DNA of 64,000 nt from Perkinsus olseni (taxonomy: Eukaryota; Perkinsozoa; Perkinsida; Perkinsidae), in the NCBI GenBank assembly GCA_013115135.1, contig JABANP010000008.1, forward strand, positions 1 through 64,000, in the 5' to 3' direction. This document shows, in pieces, positions 49,601 through 62,114 of this stretch. The position numbers and the translations under genes are program-made. Position 1 is the first letter of the stretch. Each line of letters opens with the position of its first letter. The notes beneath the pieces are model-generated. The model worked only from the letters and a program-made list of their open reading frames with translations, was not told the DNA's origin and did no database searches.

Positions 49601-50594
49601 CATCCTCCAGTTCGTTCTCTAATTTATCAGCTCTGTCCTTCTCCGTATCCGCCTTAGCCTCGAGCTTGGACGACCTCACCACTGCTGATGATCCGGCATG
49701 CGATCGGAGTTGACCAATAACCTGACGGTGGGCCATCACTAGCCACTTCATGTAGCCGATAGAAGAACGCAGGATGGCGAGGAGTAGCCGACTGCCGCCG
49801 AAACGACCATAGTGCTGATAATCTATAGTCGTCGAGGGTCGGAGATCCCTTGTGACTCTGACCCTACTACCTCATCAATAAGATCACTTGACACCAGCAG
49901 TTGGGCTTCATCTGCCTCAATGTCGAAGGCTTTGGCAACACGCAGCCACCTAGGATGAGTTGCTGTAGGGTATCACTCCTGATTCGCCCTTACACGTTCT
50001 TCAGCACACTAGCGTTGGCTAGTTCCTCTTCCATCTGCTTGCAAGTCTTCTCTAATTTACTATAGTCCTGCCGATGTTGGATGAGCCTTGTCTTCAACTG
50101 GGAGTTCTATTGGGATGAGGGCAGATGAAAGGCCGTGTTGTGATGCCTAGACTCGTACCATTCTCAATAGGATCTGCGGAGTCAAGCTATCTTCCATGAT
50201 GCTGTCGCGGGACTCGATAACTACACCACCGGCCTGCGAGCAAAAGACATACATCCACGGAGAACGTCCAGCGAACGGTCTAAGCCGATGATGCTAGGCC
50301 AGCAAAATCCGGACTGCCGCAACGGGTCGCCGATACGCATTACTAATATCATGACCGATACTACTACTACTATTACTATCCCTACTATATCCCCTAGTAG
50401 GGGATCCCGACCACTACTACCCCGATGGTATGAGTGACTCCTGAGTTGGTAGTCGCTGGATTAGGACTGGAAGCGCTCCCTGCGTCATCACTACTGCTGG
50501 TACCGCCTCTTCTTCGACGTTTAATCGAAGGCGTATTAGAAGGCGAGCGGGAACGAGATCCCCTACTACTGCCGGGCGATAGGGGTGGTGGCAT
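46684..50594 (-). CDS. BRE1: BRE1-type E3 ubiquitin ligase (RNF20/40 family)
   Basis: Nuclear RING ligase that monoubiquitinates histone H2B during transcription. The start complements 50594, giving MPPPLSPGSSRGSRSRSPS and the basic SIKRRRRGG. Coiled-coil exons follow leftwards: DSIMEDSLTPQILLRMV (about 50155-50220), KTRLIQHRQDYSKLEKTCKQ (about 50030-50100), EKDRADKLENELEDAQFEK (about 49580-49660), RRELMDEVDRLRTQL (about 49170-49220), and QIERLEEERAVLKEQKQC (about 48300-48355). The C-terminal RING is split by introns: VKCSICQQNDKQVALQKCMH and CFCRTCVE (about 46895-46975), then RKCPLCGQRFSESDIRT (about 46750-46805), with an end exon IHLLEVGE to TAA 46684-46686. The C3HC4 spacing is intact and sits at the very end, as in BRE1. 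Many small introns leave coiled-coil exon borders approximate. Confidence 0.88.
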
Positions 50595-51909
50595 GGAAGG
50601 CCAAAGCCATTAAAACACTGCAGAGTAGATGTATCAGGATCTATGTTCCGAGGGGGGGTCGTATACCACCTAGCAGGTTGTGACTAACGCCAGTGCATGC
50701 CGTGGTCGCTCCAGAGACAGTACTTTCACTGGCTTACACGATGTGGGTTAGCGCGGGGAAGGTTGTGAGCACCTCGGATACAGCGACTGGTAGCTTTATA
50801 TGGACTTAGGGAAGTAAAGTACGTTAAATTTGCCTTCGTGGGCCAGTCCCCCCAGTGGGCGGCGATGTAAGGTCACCGTAGCCTCGAGATGCCGATGCTG
50901 AACCGTGAGCACGTCAGAACTTATTGTATGGAGACAGTTCGGAACCCGCCACGGCGCTGAGTAGGGCCTGGGAGTACCAGACCTTGGCCGACGTATCAAT
51001 TAATATTACACGCGGCAAGGGCCCCTGAATTTCGGTTGGTGCGGTATGACCGTCAACAGAATGAATGCCAGAGGAGTGGGATATACGTCACCCCCGCACT
51101 TCCGGCCGTGATCAAATTTCGTTTATTTCCTTTCACTGAGCCGTTGTGGCGTATCGCCTGTACTACCATCCGAGAGTATGACCAAGCACGACGAAAATGC
51201 CATTCGCCATGACTTCAACAGACCTACGATCTCTCTATTACTATTAGCGCGGATAACAGCGGGCGTACGAGATGTTGAGAGTGTGGTACTCCTTTACCCG
51301 ACCATGGCAGAGAAGAGAATCTTCCGGACGCCAAAGAGAACGTACTTGCCGACATGCAATCCGATTACAAGTCGTACAAGTAGACTCAATCCAGCTCCCG
51401 TGCCCACTCGAGAGAGGATGAACTTTCCCCGCATCAATCCTGAGCCAGAACACTACTGAGGCGCTTTGAGGCAGGCGGAAGCGAATCTTCTTAAAGACAA
51501 CTGCGGAAAGAATCCATTCTCCGCCAAAGGCCAAACCGGACAGGGCACTGCCTTGAGGAGCGCAAACTGTAGAAGCATGAGCTGTGATTGCCCAGCTACC
51601 GTTCAGCCTAAGTCCGTCAACACCAGCCTCTTGCCGTTGTTGGGCTGGGCTAAGAAGAACGGAAACATGTCATGGCATCTTGGTGGAACTGCCCTTTCTG
51701 GATGGGAGCACCACGAAGGATTGGGGAACTTGAACGAGTTACATCCGCGATGACTGTGCTACTTTATCGATTACTGAGGCGAACGCAAAGTCTTCGGTCA
51801 GCCGCGCTCGCCCACGACGGATCAATTTGAGATAACATCAAGGCGGTGAAGCTTGGAGGCGATAAGACCGTCTACCCATCAGCTAAATTGCGTTTTACGT
51901 GCCTCTTAA
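50595..51909. other. Divergent intergenic region between BRE1 and POLRMT
   Basis: About 1.3 kb. It holds a + strand frame (51178-51753) interrupted once by TGA 51457-51459, with a basic proline-rich first half (PVPTRERMNFPRINPEPEHY). I do not recognise it, and such a frame can arise by chance. Otherwise nothing is seen. Confidence 0.4.
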
Positions 51910-54900
51910 ATGGCTCTTATAATTCACACTCCCCTTCCGAACCGTCTGGTATCGCTAACACGAGGCTCAGCGATTGCCTTGTCGAGGCGATGGCTGTCCA
52001 TGAGAGCCCACAAACCCCGAGTGCCCGACATCCTCTCGGCGGCCTTGGACGATCTGCTAGACTGTCGTGACCAGTTTGCAGCGATGCAGGAATTGAAGTC
52101 TGGCCGGGCGCTGCCTGTACTGGACTCCCCTGGCCAAGCTGACGTGCTGAGGCTAACTGAGTCGATACTGGAAGCTGACGATTTCCTCTGTAAAAACGGT
52201 ATACTTTTCGAAGACATTTTGGCGGAACCGAACGATGATGGTCACTTGCTGGTGGATGGCCTGCCGCCCATGTCCGCTGATGAGCCTGATGAAGCTGGCT
52301 GGCTGAGAGCTGTCAGAGATACACTCTACGGTGAGGGAGCTCAGTACTGTGTTCGAGCTCAACCAGGCTATGTCGATACATACGAGCGTGTGTTGAAGAG
52401 ACGGCAAGCAGTGATTGAGTACGAGACCACTAGGCAGGCAATGGCTGAGTATGAGGATTATATCAGTCAACTGAGCAAACAGGGAAAGGCGACTGATTCT
52501 CTGACGGACAAGTCGGTGTGGATGTCATGGTGTCGGCTTCTGTCTAATAGACTGGGCAAATCTAGGGATCTGCACCCTTTTCTATCAACTCTGAGCTCTG
52601 AAGAGCTGAGCTTGGTCTCTGTGGTCACGGTTCGCAACGTCCTCACCATGCTGTGTACCCCTAGCAGTGGTCGCCATCCCTTCGCCGCTCCTCGAGGCTC
52701 TGATGGTGTCGTACAGGAGGCGCATGATCGCGCCACGGAAACATTACGGTAGGGCTTTTCTTGATGTTCTCTGGGGCATCCTCAAGCAATTACTATTTTT
52801 GGTAGGCATTGGAACGCTCGTGCGGGTAAGGTAGAAGAGCTGCCTGTACGAGTGTACTCCTGTCCCGTCACTAATGTGTGCTCCCAAGTGGGCAGTCAAG
52901 TCAATTTCGAGCTCAACCGCCGGAGACTGGAGAACCTACACGGAAGTAGGGGGTTGGTGAAGGGAGGCCGGCGCGTGAAAAGTCACTCGCTGCCGCCGCT
53001 TCGGGATATTTTACGTCGTACTGTGCAATGCGCACGTGTCCCTTCTTCTTAGTGTTCTCGTTGTACTTGTCTACTGCAAACTTGGCGAATTTGAGTGTGT
53101 CCTCAGAACTCCGTATGCGTAGGCTGCTAGAGGCTAGCAACGAGGCAGCAGCGGCTGATGGCAGGCCAGTTCTCAGCCAAACACGACAGCTGCAAAGGAT
53201 GATGGAGTCCAAGCTGGGGCCCGATCAAGACTGGGATACCATTGAAAAGGTCAGTCAGCAGGGCTGTGTACCGGACCATGCCCTACTATAAGCTATCCTT
53301 CCGGCGAGCAGGTCCGTGTGGGAGTAGTGTTGGTGCGCACGTTAATGGCTGAAGCATTCGTGCATGGAGATTACCATGCTTGTAAGATGGAGCTCAGTGA
53401 GGAGGCACGCATGGATAAGGTAGTGAGATAGGGCTGCTCGGGATGTGCATGCTTGGGTGGCAGACGGCGGTAAGGCATGGGTCCGCTACTGAGGCTGAGT
53501 CGGCTACAGCAGCGTTTTCTGCCGACCAATCATTCAATAGCATAACTATCGTTGAGGAAGAGCAAGTGGATGAAGATGGGCAAGAAGACTACGATGAATT
53601 GTCGCCTTTAACGGTAAGAACTGGTCAGCCAGATTATCGGTCTACTCTAGTGGTGAATTCCCTCAACTGAAATTAGGGATCGTCGTGGTACTCCTTGCCT
53701 CTTCACCGAATATAGTGCCGCAAAATCGAGTCCCGGCGAGTATAGTAAATAAACTGAATCGAACACGCCGTTGAGCTTGAGCCGAAGCGCTAGGTCGGAC
53801 ATGGTACGCGTAAAGCTTTGAAGAAGAAGGTGATTCAAGTGCTACTAGTGGAGTAAGGTCTATGCTCCCTTACAAGACTGCCTGCACTCCGCTAGAGCGT
53901 CGAGGCAAAAGCCATGCCAATCCTTCGTTCCTCCACTCAGGACCTCCCCACACCCGTCAATGGTAGCAACCCGACAGTAGGCCCAGTCATGCCTTCTGGG
54001 ATCGTGGACGTCGCGAGGAACCCGTCATCAGCATTCGGCCATCTGGTGGGCGAGAGTACGACCAAGCCCAACCAGCGATACAACATTTACAAGAGTAAGC
54101 ATGCCGGAGGTGATCACAGCAAGGTGAGTAGTAGCATGGACGCCAGTAGAGGGGAGACTGTTGTCCGGCTGGAGGTCCTTGTCCGCGCCTTCCGCCATCG
54201 TCTGGTGCGTCGGCAAAGTAAAGTACAGGGGGAGCTGTGCCTCAGGAAGGTGGCTGCTGATGCGCTACTTCGGACGGTAAGTTAGGAGTGTTGCGTGGTG
54301 GGGGGGATATTACCGAGTTTGATAGATTGAGTGGAGCTAGTCACTGTAGTATTGCTGCTGCTGTACATCAGGGGAATGAGGCGACGTCGTCGTCCAACCA
54401 GAGGGAAGGATCCCCGGCTCATCTACTGGCCACGAAGCTCCAACCGCTAGTGTGCAAGCCTAATCCTTGGCAGGGGTTTTGGGAAGGAGGTTACCTCACG
54501 CACAGGACCCCTTTCATCCGCTTCACGGGTGAGGAGTGGCTGTCACGCTGTGTCGCTGCTTTCCTCGGATTTCGGCCACTTCAGGGAGTAGAGTTACCTC
54601 CCGGGACATCCGGCATGTGGACTTGACGAGAGTTCAGCGTATCCTGGATTACCTCGGCTCAACTCCCTTCAAGATCAATGAGAGGGTAGTGCCTGTGAGG
54701 CTGTATGAGGGGCGACAACAGTCAGTAGCATGTAGCCATCTTGATATGTATCAAGCTGTCACTTCTCAACGGAATCTGGCCGGAGTTATGAAAGAAGATA
54801 CTGATCGCTGCATTCGAGTCGCGCGGTCGGATAACCACAGAGACCTAATTTTCCATCGGGGAGGGAGGGGGCAGCGTGGTTGTTGATGCAGGTACTGGAT

Positions 54901-56813
54901 GTGGTGGAGGAGGTATGGCGAAGGGACCTTAGAATCGGAGACATACCTCCTAGGGTTGATCTGAGTATACCCAGCTTACCTGGAGAATGCGATGGCCTGA
55001 CCGAGAAGGCGATGAAGTCAGCAAAGTTGGCTGTGATGAAGGCGTATAAGGAGAACGAGAAGCTGGCGTCGGTCCGCCCGACCTTCCTGCTCAAGTTGAA
55101 GAGTGCTAGGGCATTCCGGAACATCTCCACCGGACTGTAGGCTTCGGGCTAGGATGGGGCATCTCACTTTGCTGAGTCGAGCCCGGCGGAAGGTACTTCC
55201 CGCATAACCTAGACTTCCGTGGCCGATGCTATCCCCTGCCACCGCATCTTCAACACCAGGGAGATGACCTTTGTCGTGGACTGCTCATGTTCAAGTGAGA
55301 TAGCAGTGGTGAACGCTAGCGAGGAGAGCACTTGGGTGTCAGTGAGAAGAAGCGTCTCGGCGAGCGTGGTTGGTGGTGGCTTCGGCTGCACTTAGCTAAC
55401 CTGTTCGGCCATGATAAGCTCAAGCTACAGGTAGACTACGTGAAGGAGGAAGGGAAAGGGGACGCGGCAGGTTGTGGCAGGACCGTGTTGACTGGACTGA
55501 CACCCAGACGGAGAGTATCTTGGCTGCAGCAGAGGACCCGCTGGGTAACGCAGAGTTTTGGCTGGCAGCGGACGACCCTTGGCAAGCCTTAGCCGTCATA
55601 TTTGAGGTTTGCCCATAGTCGTCATCGCTCGTTGCACGTGCTGCCCTCCCGGTAGGTGGCAGAGGCATTGAGGTATCCGGGAGGCCCGGAGGAGTACGCA
55701 ACGGGTATCTCAGTACACCAGGATGGCTCTTGTAACGGTCTGCAGCATTATGCCGCCCTCGGGAGGGACGAGTGGGGAGCAAAAGCGGTGAATGTTCTGC
55801 CCAATACGGAGGTAAGTGCAACGACTCTACGACGGCATCGGGAATACCGACACCTTGGATGACCTGCCAGGTTCAAGACGTATACATGATCGTGTTGAAT
55901 ATCGTTAAAGAGAAGGTGGAGCGGCATGCTGACCAGGGCCATGCCTTGGCGAGGCAGGCGATAGAGTTGGGGGTCCTCAAACGGAAAGTGGTGAAGCAGA
56001 CGGTTATGACGATTTGCTATGGTGTCACCAGCTTGGGTAGGCTGAACTGTGGTTGCGAGCAGGGCACCGCTGATGGTAGGTGCTCGAGACCAAGTCAAGA
56101 AGCAGTTGGAAGACTTCGTAGGGGATACCCTTGACGCTGATGAACTGATGCAGATGGCAAAGTATCTTAGCCAGCTAGTCTTAACATCAATTGATGAGGT
56201 CTTCGAACAAGCCATGAAGATCAAGAAGTGGTTTGATGTTGCCTCGCGAGTCCTCACAGCCCACGGTTTGCCTGTGTGCTGGTCGACCCCAGTGTTGGGA
56301 ATGCCCTGTCGACAGCCCTACAGAGCACAGGCGTCCGTGGATGTCTCTCTGCAGACCTCTGCTGTAACAGGCACGAATGGTACCATGCAACGTTTCGTGA
56401 AAGTGAGATATTGCGCCTTCGCGCGCTTCCCCTGCCAGAAAGTTGTTCAGGTTAATGTCGAGTCGGATGATATGCCGGTGTCCAAGACAAAGCAACGGAT
56501 GGGCTTCCCTCCAAACTTCGTGCATAGTCTCGATGGCACTCATATGCTGCTAACTGCGGAGGAGTGCGCCAAGCACGGTCTTGCCTTCGCTGCCGTACAC
56601 GACAGTTACTGGACGCACGCCTGTGATGTTGATGATATGAATGTGGTGATACGAGACATGTTCGTCAAGCTGCATAGTGAGCCTATCCTGGACAACCTTT
56701 ACCGCGACCTTAGCATCATGCTCGGCGTCAACTCCTTCCTGTTGCCTGAGTTGCCTGGGCGGGGCAATCTCCAATTGGAAAGGGTTAAAGAGTCTGCCTT
56801 CTTCTTCGATTGA
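51910..56813 (+). CDS. POLRMT: Mitochondrial DNA-directed RNA polymerase, T7-like single-subunit
   Basis: Transcribes the mitochondrial genome. ATG 51910 gives [20 protein letters not shown] then [15 protein letters not shown], an Arg/Ser-rich import presequence. A long first exon (to about 52752) is the N-terminal extension. The polymerase part reads [15 protein letters not shown] (about 54918-54962), [15 protein letters not shown] (about 55075-55120), a fingers/palm part with [16 protein letters not shown] (about 55361-55408), then palm motif [20 protein letters not shown] (about 55714-55770) with the catalytic Asp. Motif B is [17 protein letters not shown] (about 55981-56031). Motif C-like [17 protein letters not shown] (about 56581-56631) has the second catalytic Asp. 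It ends ESAFFFD at TGA 56811-56813. All catalytic motifs are intact. Roughly ten introns. Confidence 0.95.
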
Positions 56814-57209
56814 TTCCACTGCTGCTGCCTGCACACTTTGGCCACCTTGCAATTCAACTCGTGTATTATCTACTTTATTCAACTGTGCCTCCCCTCTCAA
56901 TAGTCAGCATGATGATGATGATCGTTTCAGATGGTGCCACCGTCAACTTCGGTGGCTATCTCGTTTCTGATGATGTATTCTTAGCGGTGCTGTGTTGTAG
57001 ATTTGTTAATGAAGTGGGTCATGATACGCGGATTATGGCGAACATAACTTTTTCTGCCCCTACGATGGGTTGATTGTACCATCGCCTACTCTATCCCATC
57101 AGAATGTTTAAGCGTTGGCCACAACAATCACGAAGGCTTCCGCCTGACGAAGATGCGTAGATGGCTGGGATATTGTTGTTGTCATCAGTTTGAGTCGTCG
57201 AAGGTCACT
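56814..57209. other. Intergenic, nothing recognised
   Basis: About 400 bases, with a short ATG/ATC run near 56905-56922. No gene is seen. Confidence 0.5.
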
Positions 57210-59148
57210 ATGCTGGCGCCGACTAAGAAGCAGAGGGTCACTGGTGCCAGCCCGGCAAACAAGAAGAGACGGGTTAGTAGTGAGATCCTGCATAAGGATG
57301 TGGGGGAAGCTGAGGTTAGCACTGAGGTGAGTAAAGTAACCCCTGCCAGCGCCGCCAGAGATGCTCGGATCTAGAGCCATCCTCCGGCAGGTATGCGAGT
57401 TAGAAGTGGTGGAAGTGATGCGCTTCCACTTCGATGGTGCAGAGGAGGCATCCCTCCGACTTATGTAGACCGGGCTGCAGCCGTCGATGGTCCCATTGCG
57501 TGGATGAATTGCAGGCGCATCAATCATTCGACGAGGCTGAGTCCTTCGTGTGGCTGAAAGCGCTCACTCCCTTCACCATCCGTATCGATGTTGACACTCG
57601 CGACTTGAGTGTTGGGATAAGATTTGACCATCCCAAGGTGGGAGGGCATCAGTGTGAAGAAGGTCCTCACAGGCTGTCTTCCAGATGCCTAACGAGAAGC
57701 TTATGAAGGCGGCCTACAAGCGGCATTGTGATACCCTTCTTGCACGCATGCACACGGCTCGCTTTTCGCCTCTCGTAAGAATCTTTAGTCCGCCATGGGC
57801 ACTTTTGGGTAGGCTCCTGTTTCAGACATTGAAGCCTTTCTATGGTGGCTGTAAGGCGTTCCGATTGGGTATGAATGGTAAAGACAATAACCTGTTGAAG
57901 AAGGTCAAGGACGGCTTGCGTTCAGCAGGAGACGACCAGCCATACCACCATCGTTGGAGCTTGTTACTGTAAAGCAGGGTTACCCCACAGACCCCGTCAG
58001 AATGCTCGTGATGGAGTGGTCTTCAGGTACCAGATAGCCTTTACGACTTTTGGCGGCGGGTGGAGTGGCTCATGCTCTGGTTCATCGACGCCAGCGGTAC
58101 TATTGATTTGCCGTGCACGGAGACTGACGAAGAACAGCAGAATGGCAGCAGCATCGGCGGCAGGTCTGGGCCGGCTCCATTCTGTTGTTTCATCTATGCG
58201 CCTCTCAGATGGATTCTCTATCTCTTACGTGACAGCGTAACGAAGCAAATGAAGAGCTGTGCGTCTGTCTACGGCTTCCCTTCCCTCGTTAAGGACGGTA
58301 AGAGGCGTGTACGGAGTGGCTCAGTTCCTGACAATACCAAACCAACAAAAGAAGGTAAAGTAGTGACTTGCTTGCTGGGCTCTCGGGTAATGAGCCTTGA
58401 GCAGGGCTATGGCGGCATGCTTTATCGTCATATAGCAACAGAAGCTATAGCGGCTGATGAAGTTGATGAAATCACCTTCGAGGACCCCAGCCCAGGTCAG
58501 TGGTATCACCCACGCATGTGTCTATGTAGAGGTCATCCGATAGGTATGCAGAGCCTCAGGGAGGTCGTCACTCTAGCGTTGTGCTATAAAGCCTTCCCTG
58601 AGCCCTTACCTGAGGATAAACGTCGTGACCCGGTAGCCGTTGCCGCGATGCTTAAGATTCCCGTCAGCTTTGCCAAGCGTATAACAGAGCTCGAATGGGT
58701 GAGTCGCTCGTCTGCTTGTCTTCTGGGAGACTCGCGTGCTGCTTCAGTTCGCTGTTAACCACTACCCAGCTGCGTGTTCACCTAGCGTTGAGCACCTGTC
58801 CAGGAAGGAGTCGAAGGCTCTTGCCGCCGAGAGGTTGGCTTATAAACAGAGGCAGAGGAAGTACTGTACACCCCTGGAGTAAGTGGACGGTCATAAGGTT
58901 GCGTGGGAGATGCCTCTTTCTATGTTAGCGATCCTGACTTCCCCGAGGACTTCATCGAGCTCGAGTCGGCCCAGCAGAAGGCGGTAGTGAAAGATATCCT
59001 CCAGGTAATAGCGGCGGTACGTAGCACCGTAGGATCCCTACCCTGCCCTCAGGCACGATGGGTGAATTACATCAGTAACATGGCCCACTCAGTGGCCGAG
59101 GCCAGACGTTTGTCGAAACCCACATGCACCGCGGGAGGGCCGTCGTGA
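57210..59148 (+). CDS. HAT1: Type B histone acetyltransferase catalytic subunit
   Basis: Acetylates newly made histone H4 before chromatin assembly. ATG 57210 gives MLAPTKKQRVTGASPANKKR, a basic nuclear-type leader. The N-terminal HAT1 domain includes VMRFHFDGAEEASLRL (about 57416-57463), HQSFDEAESFVWLKALTPF and DLSVGIRFDHPK. The catalytic part has VPDSLYDFWRRVEWLMLWFI (about 58027-58085) and ASGTIDLPC. The GNAT acetyl-CoA loop is SLEQGYGGMLYRHIA (about 58396-58440), followed by EITFEDPSPG (about 58468-58497), which matches the family AEDPS motif. The C-terminal helices read RRDPVAVAAMLKIPVSFAKR, ALAAERLAYKQRQRKY and FIELESAQQKAVVKDIL. The most likely stop is TGA 59146-59148, but the last exon is uncertain. 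Confidence 0.85.
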
Positions 59149-59390
59149 ACACGTCGTTGCAACAACTCTGACTACGATGAATATCTCAATAATGTTTTTG
59201 CACTGACCGAAGGAGATGAGTCGAGTTGTCTCCTGGTAAGCATCATTCCTTCCTCTCTGTCTGGTAGCCGTTGGTTTCGATGCACCGTCTGCCCGCATGG
59301 ACGAGTCTCGCGGTGCGGATGCCTCCCACACGACTTTACCGATGTGAAACGAGGTGGCTGCACACCGAGGCAGCGGTGGTAGAGGAGAGG

Positions 59391-62023
59391 ATGGTGATGC
59401 CATTAGCACCTACCAAATTCACTGATCTTAATTTGACGAGCAATACCGCCAGGGGGATTGCAGAGGTAGAGTTCGAGAACGATGCCAGGCGGGAAGCGCC
59501 ATGCAGGTGATGAAGTTGGATACCCTAACGGCTACTCAGAGGCGGTCTTTGCCGAAGCTTATGGCGGACGATTGTGACGTGCTGATCAAAGCTAGGTAAG
59601 CAGCGGAGTCATGGCCCTGTTGTCGACTGTGGTGGCTGTAGAACCAGGTACGGGGAAGACGCTCACCTTCCTCCTGCCCATCGTAGAGGCTATAGTCAAC
59701 ACGCCCAACTGGAAGGCTCACGGAGGCGTCCTGGCTCTGATAGTATGATGGGAGGCTTCACCTCGCTGGGCCATGGTCCCTTCCTGTATCAGCTCTGCCC
59801 TACACGTGAGTTGGGGCTGCAGACGTGCACGGAGCTAGACCGGCTGTTGGCTCATCATGACAAAGAGCTGTCGGCTGTGGCACTGGTTGGTGGGGTCCCC
59901 AGACGACACGATCTTGAGGTGAGTCAGCTTCGTCATGATGGATGCGTGAGGAAGGCTGTTAGATGCTTCGGAAGCGTCGTCCAAAGATCATCGTTGGTAC
60001 TCCGGGGAGGATCGGTGACCACATTGAGGGCACCTTCATGTTCCACACCCTCTTCGAAAAGCTACAGGTGGGCGTTCGAGGGTCGGATTAGTTGGGTTAG
60101 CTCGTCCCTGCTGTAGTGGCTGGTGCTGGACGAAGCTGACCGTCTGCTAGAGCTCAGCTTCGCCGAAACCCTAGACATCGTGGATGGTGTAATGCCTCGG
60201 AATCGTCGGACTGTCCTGTGCTCGGCAACTATACCGGAAGTCCTGCTAGGGAAGGCTCAAAGCTGGTGCCATAGAGGGTAAGTAGACCAGGCCCGCTTCA
60301 TATCACCGGCGCATACGGGTCTGCTCATAGTCAGCGCTGAAGCTATGGACTGCTGTTTGGCAGTAGCTTCAACGCACTTGCCTGCCTCTTCTTCATGCTG
60401 GTTTTTCTTTTTCCATCGTTCATCAGCTCTTTCCCGCTCGTCCTCGACGCTTGGTCCGACGACAAGCTGGTGCTTCCTGTTGTTTCGCAGGTACGCCTTC
60501 GTGGACTGCATAGGAGACACATCCTCGTGTCAAGGCGATTCGGAGTACAGTACTCCCACTCCAGACAGCATGGGAGTGGTGACACCGGAGTCGATGAATG
60601 ACAAGCAGTTTTACGTAACCTGCCCGGCTGACAAGATCGTCACAGCCCTCCATAACATACTCCAGGACGAGATAACGTAGGTGGCATCTTTCACTGTAGC
60701 GAGCACACTATAGAGACTCCGCCAGTATTTGTGGTGGTGCTGAGCACGGGTCCTTGACGGCTGCCATAGAGATCAGTGGCCTCACTATGATTGAACCTTT
60801 GCAGGAGGTCGCCCTATGACCATAAGATAATGGTCTTCTTCCCTACCGCTCGAATGACGGCCTTCTTCTCGACTCTCTTCAACCGTCAATTCCGCATGCC
60901 AGTTATTGAGATGCACAAGAAGAGGGACCAGCACGAACGTGAGTAGCAGCGGCCTCGAGAGTACGGCGAATAGAATCTCTGTCGCAGGAACTCTGGCCTC
61001 GGCCCAGTTCCAGACATCTGAATCGGCTATCATGTTCACCAGTGATGTCTCTAGCCGAGGCATGGACTACTCAGACGTCTCCTCTGTCATACAGGTCCTG
61101 CTCCCTCACGTACCTCCGTCGCATCTATGGTCTTCAGGTCATGGCACCAAGCCATGTGGACTCCTACGTCCACCGGGTAGGCCGTACAGCCCGAGCGGGG
61201 AAGGAGGGTACGGCAGTCCTCCTCCTGCCCGAGTAGTGCCTTTCTGATCTCGGTCGTTGGCGGAGCGCCCTTCCTTAGAGAAGAGAGCAACTTCGCGTCC
61301 GAGCTCACTCGACAATCGATCCCCCTCAAGCCCCTCCCTCGATCCCTGCAGGACCCTCAATGGCTCCTCAATACCAACGATCTGACAGCAACAGCACTTA
61401 CGGGTAAGGTGGGAGGATTAGGCGGCAGCAGCAGAGTGTCCTCGTTGTGTCAGGCGGATGGGCGTCTAGTAACGGGTCTATGCTTCATCAGGCGGAGACC
61501 ATGTTCAGCTCTCTCCTGGCCCATCTCAAGTCCAGCCGAGCGAAGCTGCGCAATAGCCAGGTAGCAACAGGACGCCCGAGTCGAGAATGGAGGAATCCTT
61601 GTGGATGATCGACGAGCACGATTCCTCTATCCTCTAACGAGCATCATTGATCGTTAAGTGAGCATTGTTTTGGCAACAGACTTTTCGTGATAGAGTCTTT
61701 CTCTGAGGTTTCGTATCAACGTTCCCTCTGTAGCAGTGTGAGGACTCCTGCAATTTTTTCCTAATTTTATGGGTGGTTCATCTCTGCCCCTCTACCCTTC
61801 CCAGATAATAGCCATCGCCAGTGGCGTCGTCCGGTCCACTGGCATGAGTACAGTGCCTGGCGTGCCTGAGGATTTGGCCCAGAAGTTGGGTATGCTCAAT
61901 GAGCCCGACCTCCGCATTCTCAGGGGCTTTGACAGCTTCGGAGAGTCTGAAGCGGTCTCCCAATCATTCAAGTCAAGCAAGTCCGGCGGGAAAGGCAGAA
62001 AACTCCCACGACCCCGGGCATAG
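59391..62023 (+). CDS. DEAD-box RNA helicase, MSS116-like
   Basis: ATP-dependent RNA unwinding enzyme, most like mitochondrial/nucleolar MSS116-type helicases. The earliest clear exon begins near ATG 59391 (MVMPLAPTKFTDLNLTSNTA); a presequence exon may lie upstream (coding-like SDYDEYLNNVFALTEGDE at 59177-59230). Motifs: Q motif LDTLTATQRRSLPKLMADD, motif I GTGKTLTFLLPIVE (about 59648-59690), Ia PTRELGLQTC, Ib IIVGTPGRIGDHIEG, motif II WLVLDEADRLLELS (about 60118-60159), motif III CSAT, then IMVFFPTARMTAFFSTLF, IMFTSDVSSRGMDYSDVSSV (about 61030-61090), and motif VI YVHRVGRTARAGKEGTA. The C-terminus is VPGVPEDLAQKLGML, with TAG 62021-62023. An extra base before the motif I codons (about 59646) breaks the frame as sequenced. 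Confidence 0.85.
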
Positions 62024-62114
62024 CGAACATGTTTCCGAAACGTTTCTCAACTTTTCCCGTTATTTTGCTACTAATTGGTATGGGACTGATGGGTTAGTCG
62101 GTGCTTCTGCTAGC

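Noticed and set aside
51178..51753. Frame of about 190 codons with a single internal TGA, considered as a selenoprotein.
   Set aside because: No convincing SECIS-like element is seen just downstream, no recognised family, and a rough estimate shows one such frame is expected by chance in 64 kb.
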